From an uncultured Clostridia bacterium (GTDB lineage Bacteria > Bacillota > Clostridia > Oscillospirales > CAG-272): a stretch of DNA of 11,802 nucleotides. Both the position numbers and the translations under genes were made by a program. The notes beneath the pieces were generated by a model. That model had not been told where the DNA came from and ran no database searches. It saw nothing but the letters and a program-made list of their open reading frames with translations. The stretch covers positions 1 to 11,802 of the forward strand of contig CAJGDZ010000038.1 in NCBI GenBank assembly GCA_904502055.1, given 5' to 3'. Positions 1 to 7,386 of the stretch are shown one piece after another (within the stretch, counting starts at the first letter, position 1; every line of letters starts with the position of its first letter).

Positions 1-301
1 CCGCAAAACTTTTTGCAGAATGGGTCTGTGCAAACACCACGTCATTTTGAGCCGCGAGCCTCGATGCGGAAAAGAGAGCGAGCTCTCTTTGTCCGCCTCG
101 TGACTCACGGCGTACATGTTCTTTGCGCTTTAGCGCAAAGAACCAAAATGACTCGGAGAACTTCCTCGATATTGCTTTTGCAGACTTTATTGCTTGAAAA
201 AAGTTCTTTTGCCCCAAAAGTTTTTGGGGGTCGTAGGGGACTTTTTTCAAAAAGTCCCCTACACGTATCCCCCACCGATAAATCAAAATTTGAGGGGTGA
301 T
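1..301. repeat. Intergenic element made of nested inverted repeats
   Basis: No convincing gene lies here. Palindromes account for most of the stretch. An outer stem can pair 24-34 with 176-185 (two-base bulge). Inside it, GTCATTTT (41-48) pairs with AAAATGAC (145-152), enclosing two hairpins: one at 51-111, with the inner perfect arms AAAGAGAGC/GCTCTCTTT at 71-79 and 82-90, and one at 118-143, an 11-bp stem with loop TTTA. Further right are hairpins at 212-229 (CCCCAAAA/TTTTGGGG), 233-262 (perfect 14-bp arms) and 267-301 (8 bp, one mismatch). The element may extend left of the window. The arrangement resembles the dispersed palindromic intergenic repeats common in Clostridia. A 95-codon open frame at 13-300 has repetitive, low-information content and is probably not a gene. 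Confidence 0.7.
233..262. repeat. Perfect 14-bp hairpin
   Basis: GTAGGGGACTTTTT (233-246) and AAAAAGTCCCCTAC (249-262) are exact reverse complements with a 2-base centre. The T-run is inside the stem, and no T-tract follows on either strand, so this is not a standard intrinsic terminator. It is best read as part of the surrounding repeat. Confidence 0.75.
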
Positions 302-332
302 GGATTTTTCAAAAAAGATTTGCTTTTTTCTA

Positions 333-361
333 TATACATTTTTTTGTTTTTTTGATATAAT
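333..361 (+). promoter_or_regulatory. Sigma-A-type promoter of the GH20-like gene
   Basis: The -35 is TATACA (333-338, four of six consensus bases) and the -10 is a perfect TATAAT (356-361), spaced by 17 bases. Transcription should start near 368, giving a short leader of about 24 bases that carries the ribosome binding site. The surrounding 300-360 stretch is very AT-rich compared with the coding sequence. Confidence 0.7.
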
Positions 362-391
362 GAGCCCAAGAACGGTTGGGAGGAAACAAAA

Positions 392-3082
392 ATGAAGGAA
401 TTTCCTGCATATATCGACGTACAGCCCCCAAGGGCGTTTGTGGACGAGCTGAAAAAGCCGCTTCACAGCGAGAAGCCGGCGCAATTTTGCGCGGAACGTC
501 AGCCGCGCGCGGGCGAGGCGAGGGCCTTTGGGATGTTTTTGGACAAGAATTTTCCCGATCCCGAGGGCCTTCTGGACACGGCTTATGAGGATTTCGAGGC
601 GTTTGCCAAGGTTTGCGGCGTATGGGGCGATCGCTATCCGATCCGCCTGCTTTTTTGTGCCAATTATGAGGGTGAGGCGCATCGGATCGAGGTGGACGAG
701 AGCGGCGCGCGCGTGACGGCGGGCACCACCGAGGGCATTCGCCGCGCGCTTTATTTCCTTGAGGACAGTATGACAAAGCGCGGCGCTCCCATCCTTGCGT
801 GCGGTAGCGTAGAGCGCAACGCTTGGGTCAAAACCAGAATTTCGCGTTGCTTTTTCTCGCCGCGCAACCGCTCGGGCAACGAGGAGGACGACGAGCTGGT
901 CAACGGCGGCGACTATTATCCCGACAACTACCTTTCCCGTCTCGCGCACGACGGTGTGAACGGCATATGGATCTATACTCACATCGAAACGCTGGTAAGG
1001 ACCACGCTTCAGCCGCAGTTTGCCGAAAAGAGCGAGCATCGCCAAAAAACGCTCAATCGCATCATCGAAAAATGCCGCCGATACGGCATCCGCGTGTTTG
1101 CCTTTTTCTCCGAGCCGCACTGGAAACACACAAACGGACATCCCGAAGTGCAGGGCAATCGGCTTTGGAACGGAAAACGGACCTTTTGCACCTCGACGCC
1201 CGAGGGCAGGGAGTTTTGCGCGGACGCGATGCATAAGCTGTTTACGGCCTGCCCGCGCCTGGGCGGTATCATCAACCTCTGTCAGGGCGAATATACCACA
1301 AGCTGTGCCTCGGCTCTGCCCATCATCGACTGTCCGCATTGCGGCAGTAAGAGCGCGGGCGAGGTGCTGGCCGACACCATGGATTGCTTTGCCGAGGGTA
1401 TGCGCCGTGCGGGCGCGACGGATGCCGAGTGCATCGCGTGGAGCTACGGTATGCGTACGTGGGATATTCCGAGCATTCGTGATTACGTTCGCCATTTACC
1501 AAAGGATGTGATCGAGCTTCAGAACTTTGAGGAGGGCGGCTGGAACGAGCAGCTGGGTAAAAAGCGCTTGGCCACCGACTATTGGCTTTCCTACACCGGC
1601 CCCTCGGAGATGTTTGAGGCGACGGCGGACGAGGCGCGGACGAGCGGCGTCAAAATGTACGCAAAGCTCCAGGTTTGCAACTCGCACGAGCTGGCGACCG
1701 TGCCGTACATTCCCGCACCGGGACTGTTGTTTGATCGCTACAAATATATGTACGAGGCGGGCGTCAGCGGCGTGATGCAGTGCTGGTTTTTCGGCAATTA
1801 CCCTTCGGTGATGAGCCGTGCGGCGGGCGAGCTTTCCTTTGCGGAGGATTTCTCGGACAAGCACGCCTATCTTCGCTCGCTGGCGGCGCTGACCTTTGGT
1901 GAAGAGCGCGCCGAGCAGATGGCTTGTGTTTGGGAGACCTTTGAGCAGGCGTACAAGAACTACCCGACCAGCATCAATTTCAGCTATTTGGGTCCCATGC
2001 ACGCGGGCCCCACCTGGATTCTTCAGCTGATCCCCAAAAACACCGAGACCTCGCACACCTGGGTGGGCGATCTTCCCACCACGGGCGACCGCTTGCCAAA
2101 CGTCCTGCGCGGTACGCATACCATGGAGGAGTGTCTGACGCTCTGCGAGCGGATGCGAAGCGGCTGGCGAGAGGGTCTTGCGCTTATGGAGTGTATTGAG
2201 GGATGCGGTGAGGATGGAGAGAGCCGCGAGCAGCTTTCGGTGGCACGGGCGCTTTCGGTGCTGTTTGACAGCGGTACCAACATTGTGGAGTTTTATCTTC
2301 TGCGCGAAAAATTGGGGCGCGGCAAGGGGGATGCACACGCGATGCTTGCGAGAATGCGCGAGATCCTTGCCTTGGAAAAGGAGAATTCGGCGCGGCTTTG
2401 TGCGCTATGTGACGGGGATAGCCGACTGGGCTTTCACGGCGAGGCCGAGCGCTATCAGTTTCATCGGGCACGCCTTGAGCACCGCATAAAGGCTTTGGAA
2501 TTTGTGCTTGAGACCGAGTTTCCCGAGGTGGAGACACGGATCGAGAGGGGAATGCCTCCCTTTGATTACTACACGGCGGACTACAAGGGCGCTCCGAGTT
2601 ACTTCGTGGGAAGCAGAGACGAGGCGGAATGGATCGATTTTCAGCCGAAGGGCGAGACGCCGTCGGCGCGCATGCGCGTATGGCGCGAGGACCATCGGGT
2701 GTATATGGAGCTTCACGACACGCGCGGCGGCTATTTCGTGCTGTATCCCGAGCGTCGGCTTCAGTATAGCAACCCGGCGGTCGGCATTTACCCGGACGGG
2801 GCGGTAAGGCCGCGCCTGAGCTACACGGGTGGCAGCTCCTTCCTGCACTACGGTATGGATGAGGAGCGGATCCGCGCCGAGTACGCCTGCTATCGCGTGG
2901 AGATTTTACATAAGCAGGAGGGAACCGACCTTTTGGTCTCGATGGACGAGAATGAGCTCGACGAGCTGGGGATGTTTGACCTTGGCGTGGTCTGCTCGAG
3001 CGGAGATACCCTGTGCGGCGGACAGCTTTGGGATCTTGAGCCTACTCCGTCGGTTTATGCGCGGTTTGTTCTGAAAAAATAA
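392..3082 (+). CDS. Large cytoplasmic GH20/GH67-like glycoside hydrolase
   Basis: An 896-residue protein that probably hydrolyses glycosides of imported oligosaccharides; substrate unknown. The ATG at 392 follows GGGAGGA (378-384) by 7 bases. There is no signal peptide or membrane segment. Residues 1-140 look like the alpha/beta domain found before GH20 and GH67 barrels, including the typical stretch TAGTTEGIRRALYFLED near 109-125. Residues 145-480 look like a TIM barrel, with successive strand-like segments such as GVNGIWIY, IRVFAFFSEPH, GGIINLCQGE and GVMQCWFFGN. Residues 490-700 appear helical. Residues 720-896 are beta-rich and resemble a carbohydrate-binding fold. Glu300 in LCQGE is a candidate catalytic acid, by inference only. 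Four cysteines (297, 305, 314, 317) cluster beside it, the last two as CPHC, recalling the Cys motif of DUF4838-type relatives. The glycosidase class is fairly likely; the exact family is not certain. Confidence 0.7.
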   Translation: MKEFPAYIDVQPPRAFVDELKKPLHSEKPAQFCAERQPRAGEARAFGMFLDKNFPDPEGLLDTAYEDFEAFAKVCGVWGDRYPIRLLFCANYEGEAHRIEVDESGARVTAGTTEGIRRALYFLEDSMTKRGAPILACGSVERNAWVKTRISRCFFSPRNRSGNEEDDELVNGGDYYPDNYLSRLAHDGVNGIWIYTHIETLVRTTLQPQFAEKSEHRQKTLNRIIEKCRRYGIRVFAFFSEPHWKHTNGHPEVQGNRLWNGKRTFCTSTPEGREFCADAMHKLFTACPRLGGIINLCQGEYTTSCASALPIIDCPHCGSKSAGEVLADTMDCFAEGMRRAGATDAECIAWSYGMRTWDIPSIRDYVRHLPKDVIELQNFEEGGWNEQLGKKRLATDYWLSYTGPSEMFEATADEARTSGVKMYAKLQVCNSHELATVPYIPAPGLLFDRYKYMYEAGVSGVMQCWFFGNYPSVMSRAAGELSFAEDFSDKHAYLRSLAALTFGEERAEQMACVWETFEQAYKNYPTSINFSYLGPMHAGPTWILQLIPKNTETSHTWVGDLPTTGDRLPNVLRGTHTMEECLTLCERMRSGWREGLALMECIEGCGEDGESREQLSVARALSVLFDSGTNIVEFYLLREKLGRGKGDAHAMLARMREILALEKENSARLCALCDGDSRLGFHGEAERYQFHRARLEHRIKALEFVLETEFPEVETRIERGMPPFDYYTADYKGAPSYFVGSRDEAEWIDFQPKGETPSARMRVWREDHRVYMELHDTRGGYFVLYPERRLQYSNPAVGIYPDGAVRPRLSYTGGSSFLHYGMDEERIRAEYACYRVEILHKQEGTDLLVSMDENELDELGMFDLGVVCSSGDTLCGGQLWDLEPTPSVYARFVLKK

Positions 3083-3088
3083 AAAAGC

Positions 3089-3130
3089 AAGAGGACTTTG
3101 GCAGAATGCACAAAAGTCCTCTTTTGTTTT
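3089..3130 (+). terminator. Intrinsic terminator after the GH20-like gene
   Basis: AAGAGGACTTT (3089-3099) pairs with AAAGTCCTCTT (3113-3123) across a 13-base loop, and the T-rich stretch TTTTGTTTT (3122-3130) follows. It lies a few bases after the TAA stop at 3080-3082 and separates this gene from the next promoter. Confidence 0.85.
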
Positions 3131-3160
3131 GCTTCAAAATGACGAAGATGGCAAAATCAA

Positions 3161-3189
3161 TTGACAACTGGCCGAAAAAATGGTATAAT
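3161..3189 (+). promoter_or_regulatory. Near-perfect extended -10 promoter of the first paralogue
   Basis: TTGACA (3161-3166) and TATAAT (3184-3189) both match consensus and are spaced by 17 bases. TGG directly before the -10 makes it an extended -10 promoter. Transcription should begin near 3196, leaving a leader of about 147 bases before the ATG at 3343. A second TATAAT sits at 3287-3292 but has no convincing -35, so it is only a possible alternative start. Confidence 0.85.
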
Positions 3190-3342
3190 TTATACTCCGA
3201 AACTTGTTATGAGGTCGAACGCACAAAAAGTCGGAAAATACCACAACTTCACGGAAAAGACCCTTTTGTTTTTTTGGCGATGGCTTTATAATAAATACAG
3301 TACGGTGACGTGCTGAAACAAAGGGAAAGAAAGGAAACGTTT

Positions 3343-6300
3343 ATGAAACAAACAAGAAAAATGTCGATGACGTTCAAGCTGGCACTCTCGCTGGTGCTTC
3401 TCATCGTGACCGTGATCGGCTGTATGATGACCGCCTCGGCTGAGGATCTGGAATGGAATCTTCTGACCGACGTGGATGCCGGCTACAAGGCGGAAAACGC
3501 GCACGGCGTTTTTGACGAGGCGCTTGAGGAGGACGGCACGAAATACGTGCATAACACCCGCCTGAGCCGAGGCGGCGCGTACTATATTTACGATGACGAA
3601 AACATTCTCGGTACTTACCGTTCCTTCTCGCTGGAGGGTGACTTCTACTTTGAGTCGCTTCCCTCCGGTGTACGTGTGGACAAGGACGGAACCAAGACCC
3701 CGAAGGATGCTCCGCTTTCCTTTCTGTGCTGGGCTTACAAGTCTTTGGACACGGGCGCGGTGAAGGTGTTTAACGCGCTTCGTATTGACGATGACGGAAG
3801 ACTCTATCTTCCCGACGGCACGGGCCTTCGCAAGACCACCATTTTCCTTGAGGTTGGAAAGTGGTACAACATCAAGATCCTGATGATGCCCGAGAACGGC
3901 TTGTGCGAGCTGTATATCGATGGCGAGAACGTAGAGCAGTTCAATATCGTTCGTTATGATGTGAAGCTGCACAAGTCGGCGTTCGTCCGTTATTTTGACG
4001 GCTTCTATCAGTGGGGCGTTCAGATGAAGAACCTCATCGTTAAGACCGACAGCTCTTACATTGTAGGTCTGCGCGAGGAGGAGGCGGCCGACTATATCGG
4101 CTACCAGACCACCAAGCCCGAAGACGGCGAGTTCTCGCTCCGCACCGTTCTTGGCGTGAACAGCACCGAATATAATCGCATCGGTTATGAGGTGCTTATG
4201 CTTCAGAAGGATGACGATCTGGGTGAGATCTATACCGAGTCGCTTTCGGTGAAATCCAAGGTGGTTTACGAAACGCTGAAGGATGCCGACGGCAATACGT
4301 ACAGTGTGAAGGATCTTTACGGCTACAATTATGCGGCCGCGCTTGAGATCGAGGGCATTCCCGAGTATCCCGGCTGCGGTTACGTTGAGATCGTTGTTCG
4401 TCCGTATATTCTCGGCATGAACGGCATCCGTATGTACGGTAAGGCCGCGGTGCTTATATATTACGGTGGCGATGCCGATGAGAACGGCTATCCCGTGGCA
4501 GAGAGAAGAGTGGAGCGTTTTGCCTCGCTTCTTCCCGAGGCAGACACCTTTATTTTTGCAGGTGGACACGCCAACACCAATTTTGGTACGTCCGAGAGGC
4601 TTCAGTCCAAGAATATGGATGCCTCGAACGTTCAGATCGAGCGCGCTTCTTACTTTAAGTTCCACTTTACCCCCGAGCAGGTAAAGCTGCTTGAGTCGGC
4701 CACCTCGGCAAAATTTGCCATTTACTCTCTGGTCAAGTCGAATACCGACTATATGCTTCACGGTACGGATACCAAGTGGGAGGAGGACACGCTGACCTAT
4801 AACAATCATCCGCAGTTGGCCGCAACCTGGGAGCTGATCGACGAGGTCCCCAACGAGGACCGCGCGTATATGTACTTTGACGTGCTTCAGTACCTCAACG
4901 AGCAGATGCTCAACGAGGACGGCTCACTGACCGTTTCCTTCCGTGTGACCAATAAGGGAGCCTCGGGCGCTAACCTTACCTACATTGAGGCCAAGGAAAA
5001 GGGCGCGGAATATACCCCCAAGCTTGAGGTCGTTGCTACCATCTATGACCGTGAGCTTCAGACCAAGAAGATCTCCAACGTGGGCTACGAGGCGTGGGGT
5101 TATGCCGAGTACCTTGTGGACGAGTGGTTTGACGTTTTGGTTGACAAGGTGTTCCCGAAGGACGAAAACGGCAATCTGATCGAATATGACGTAAACAACA
5201 TCGTTCCCGACGGTTATATGGCTACCGAGGCAACCGGTGATTTCACTACCGTTGTCGAGTGGGAGGCCGATAACTACATTTGGGTTCAGCCTCAGATCTG
5301 GGGCGATCATCCGGGCGGAGTAAAGCGCGAGGATGAGTGGGAAAAGGAACGCTTCACGCGCACGCTGAGCACGTTGGGTACGAGCACCGCAAACGCCTTC
5401 CTTACCTCTGAATATGCTCAGACCAAGACCGAGTATGACACCTACGGCGGTATTTCCAACGCCGGCTTTAAGGGCAAGGAAACCGGCTTCTTCCATACCG
5501 AGGTCATCGGTGACAGAACCTACATCATTGACCCGCTGGGCAACCCCTTCTTTGTAACGGGTATCAATGACTTTACCATGTATAACAGCAAGTGGGCGCT
5601 TGAAAAGTACGGAAGCGAGGCTGATTACTACACGGCTACCACCAAGCTTTTGAAGGATATGGGTCTCAACGCCGCCTTCGTCAGCCCGCAGGACAAGGTT
5701 CTTGCTGTGGACGAAAGCCTTACGACGGTGGTTCAGCTCAGCGTTGTCGGCTCGTATATGTTCTCGCTCGGACGCTCGCAGATCCAAGAGGGATACTTCC
5801 CCCACAACAATACCATCAACGTATTTGACCCCGACTTCCGCAAGATGACCAATAAGAACGTTGCGGAAACCATTCTCTCCAAGAACTATCAGGATAATCC
5901 CCGCGTTCTCGGCTACGTTTCGGATAACGAGCTTCCCGGTGGCGACGACATTCTGACTCGCTACCTGACCATCGACCCGAACGAGCCCTCCAACGCCTTC
6001 TCGTATGCCGTGGCTTGGACCTGGCTGGCCAGAAGAATGAATAACCCCGTGGTTTCGCTGGAGGAGTATCTGGCGTCGCCCGAGCTTGCCGAGATGAACG
6101 GTGAGTTCCTTGGCTTTATCTATTGCACGTACTACGGTGTGACCCGTGATGCCATCGAGGCGGTCGACCCCAACCATATGTATATGGGCTCGCGTGTTAC
6201 CGGCGGATGCGGCTTCCACGAGGGTTACCTCAGAGCCGCAGGCTATCAGCTTGATATCATTACCACCAACATCTACGGCGGACCTAACTACGATTGGGAG

Positions 6301-7029
6301 AAGATCACCAACTACTACCGCTACTCGGGCAAGCCCATCATCATCACCGAGTTCTTTGCCAAGGCTATGGACGCCATCGACGAGAACGAGTTTATCATGG
6401 CAAACTCGACCGGTGCGGGCTTTGTCACCAAGACTCAGCAGATGCGTGCCGACTTCTATGAGCATCACGCGATCAACCTGCTGCAGACCAAGGCCTGCGT
6501 TGGTTGGGTATGGTACTGCATGCTGGACAACGACCAGCCGCTTCATTACAGCATCAACCTGCAGAAGGAAGTGGTTATGGCTTACGTTGCTTACGCACAG
6601 CACCCGCCCTATGCAGAGAGCTTTATCGACAGAGACGGCAAGGTTTACACGGATGACGAGGTTGGCTTCTTTGAAACCATTGATGAGGGTAACCCCATGA
6701 TGTCCAACCACAACTGTAACAAGGGTGTGTTCAACCGTACCTACAACTCGACGGTTTCGGTTTACAGCTACGATGCAAACGGCAAGCTTCTCGGTGCCAA
6801 GAGCTATTGGGTAGAGGATCCTGAATCGGCCATTCCCGCAGACGGAACCAAGCTCAAGGCGCTTAGCAGTGATACGGTATTTACCGTCGGCAAGGCCGTG
6901 AATGCGGACGGCAGCTACACCGAGACGGTGCTGACAAACTATCAGGGCACGTATGTGGCTCTGGCACGCGCAATGCGTAAGGTCAGCGACAACCTCATCG
7001 GTCTTGTTAAGTACTTTGACGCACAGTAA
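3343..7029 (+). CDS. Exported multidomain clan GH-A glycoside hydrolase, paralogue 1
   Basis: A 1228-residue enzyme predicted to bind and cut a polysaccharide outside the cell. The ATG at 3343 is chosen over the in-frame GTG at 3310 because AAGGA (3331-3335) sits 7 bases before it and a clear signal peptide begins there, ending TASA|ED at residue 33. VIGC (24-27) could instead act as a lipobox. Domains: LamG-like (about 60-240), Ig-like (245-385), CBM96/DNRLRE-like (390-565, starting PEADTFIFAGG..NTNFGT), and a catalytic barrel from about 710 (GFFHTEV..DPLGNPFFVTGIN) to 1110. Glu863 in SDNELP fits the acid/base and Glu1003 in IITEFF the nucleophile of clan GH-A retaining enzymes. The nearest resemblance is to agarase-type families such as GH50, which is inference. 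The C-terminal 1115-1228 domain is unassigned. No SLH, LPXTG or dockerin is seen. Only one TTA/CTA/TCA codon occurs (TCA at 4924). Confidence 0.8.
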   Translation: MKQTRKMSMTFKLALSLVLLIVTVIGCMMTASAEDLEWNLLTDVDAGYKAENAHGVFDEALEEDGTKYVHNTRLSRGGAYYIYDDENILGTYRSFSLEGDFYFESLPSGVRVDKDGTKTPKDAPLSFLCWAYKSLDTGAVKVFNALRIDDDGRLYLPDGTGLRKTTIFLEVGKWYNIKILMMPENGLCELYIDGENVEQFNIVRYDVKLHKSAFVRYFDGFYQWGVQMKNLIVKTDSSYIVGLREEEAADYIGYQTTKPEDGEFSLRTVLGVNSTEYNRIGYEVLMLQKDDDLGEIYTESLSVKSKVVYETLKDADGNTYSVKDLYGYNYAAALEIEGIPEYPGCGYVEIVVRPYILGMNGIRMYGKAAVLIYYGGDADENGYPVAERRVERFASLLPEADTFIFAGGHANTNFGTSERLQSKNMDASNVQIERASYFKFHFTPEQVKLLESATSAKFAIYSLVKSNTDYMLHGTDTKWEEDTLTYNNHPQLAATWELIDEVPNEDRAYMYFDVLQYLNEQMLNEDGSLTVSFRVTNKGASGANLTYIEAKEKGAEYTPKLEVVATIYDRELQTKKISNVGYEAWGYAEYLVDEWFDVLVDKVFPKDENGNLIEYDVNNIVPDGYMATEATGDFTTVVEWEADNYIWVQPQIWGDHPGGVKREDEWEKERFTRTLSTLGTSTANAFLTSEYAQTKTEYDTYGGISNAGFKGKETGFFHTEVIGDRTYIIDPLGNPFFVTGINDFTMYNSKWALEKYGSEADYYTATTKLLKDMGLNAAFVSPQDKVLAVDESLTTVVQLSVVGSYMFSLGRSQIQEGYFPHNNTINVFDPDFRKMTNKNVAETILSKNYQDNPRVLGYVSDNELPGGDDILTRYLTIDPNEPSNAFSYAVAWTWLARRMNNPVVSLEEYLASPELAEMNGEFLGFIYCTYYGVTRDAIEAVDPNHMYMGSRVTGGCGFHEGYLRAAGYQLDIITTNIYGGPNYDWEKITNYYRYSGKPIIITEFFAKAMDAIDENEFIMANSTGAGFVTKTQQMRADFYEHHAINLLQTKACVGWVWYCMLDNDQPLHYSINLQKEVVMAYVAYAQHPPYAESFIDRDGKVYTDDEVGFFETIDEGNPMMSNHNCNKGVFNRTYNSTVSVYSYDANGKLLGAKSYWVEDPESAIPADGTKLKALSSDTVFTVGKAVNADGSYTETVLTNYQGTYVALARAMRKVSDNLIGLVKYFDAQ

Positions 7030-7042
7030 CTTCATATGCTCG

Positions 7043-7071
7043 GAGCGGAGTCGCAAGACTCCGCTCTTTTT
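7043..7071 (+). terminator. Intrinsic terminator after paralogue 1
   Basis: GAGCGGAGTC (7043-7052) and GACTCCGCTC (7057-7066) form a perfect 10-bp stem closed by a GCAA tetraloop, followed by TTTTT (7067-7071). It lies 13 bases after the TAA stop, so the two paralogues are probably transcribed separately. Confidence 0.92.
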
Positions 7072-7107
7072 GAATCGAAAAATACCATACAAAAAGCAAA
7101 AAATCCC

Positions 7108-7135
7108 TTGTAAGCGAAGGGTGGTGTGATATAAT
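7108..7135 (+). promoter_or_regulatory. Possible distal promoter upstream of paralogue 2
   Basis: TATAAT (7130-7135) is preceded by TGA, an extended -10, and by TTGTAA (7108-7113, four of six -35 bases) at 16 bases. A transcript from near 7142 would have a leader of about 245 bases containing the small ORF at 7203-7280. Confidence 0.55.
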
Positions 7136-7202
7136 AAACTCGAAAAATACTTGTAGAGAAGTTTTTTTACAGAACCCTCGGCCATAGGAACGGAGAATTT
7201 TT

Positions 7203-7280
7203 ATGAATTCCCGCGCGGACATAAAGCGTCGCGCACCTCTCAATTCGCCTTTCGTTATAGTCCACAAAACGGTTGGATGA
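7203..7280 (+). CDS. Possible 25-residue small protein or leader peptide
   Basis: An ATG at 7203 opens 25 codons ending at TGA (7278-7280). It is preceded by CGGAG (7191-7195), giving normal 7-base spacing, and lies about 60 bases after the putative start site of the distal promoter. The peptide starts MNSRADIKRRAPLNS and is basic near its N-terminus, with a short hydrophobic patch FVIV. It resembles no family known to me. It could be a leader peptide affecting expression of the downstream enzyme, a free small protein, or chance. The rest of the 7030-7386 gap holds the terminator and two promoters. Confidence 0.3.
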   Translation: MNSRADIKRRAPLNSPFVIVHKTVG

Positions 7281-7315
7281 ATTTTGGAAAAAATCACAAA
7301 ATGCGGGGCGACATA

Positions 7316-7344
7316 TTGACACAAATATGAAAAAATGTTAAAAT
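7316..7344 (+). promoter_or_regulatory. Proximal sigma-A promoter of paralogue 2
   Basis: A consensus TTGACA (7316-7321) and TAAAAT (7339-7344) are spaced by 17 bases. The start near 7351 gives a leader of about 36 bases that includes the ribosome binding site AGGGGAG (7373-7379). This is the most likely main promoter of the gene. Confidence 0.8.
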
Positions 7345-7386
7345 AAAAAACACTTTATATTCTAAATATGTGAGGGGAGAGAAAAC

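Noticed and set aside
13..300. A 95-codon open frame on the plus strand
   Set aside because: It runs through the nested palindromes, has no good ribosome binding site, and its content follows from the hairpin sequences.
1..301. CRISPR array or tRNA cluster
   Set aside because: The repeats are inverted and not evenly spaced direct repeats. No acceptor stem or T-loop pattern of a tRNA was found in the hairpins.
3286..7185. Two long minus-strand open frames (3286-4809 and 4924-7185)
   Set aside because: They are likewise codon-register mirrors of paralogue 1, interrupted only where the sense gene uses TCA at 4924.
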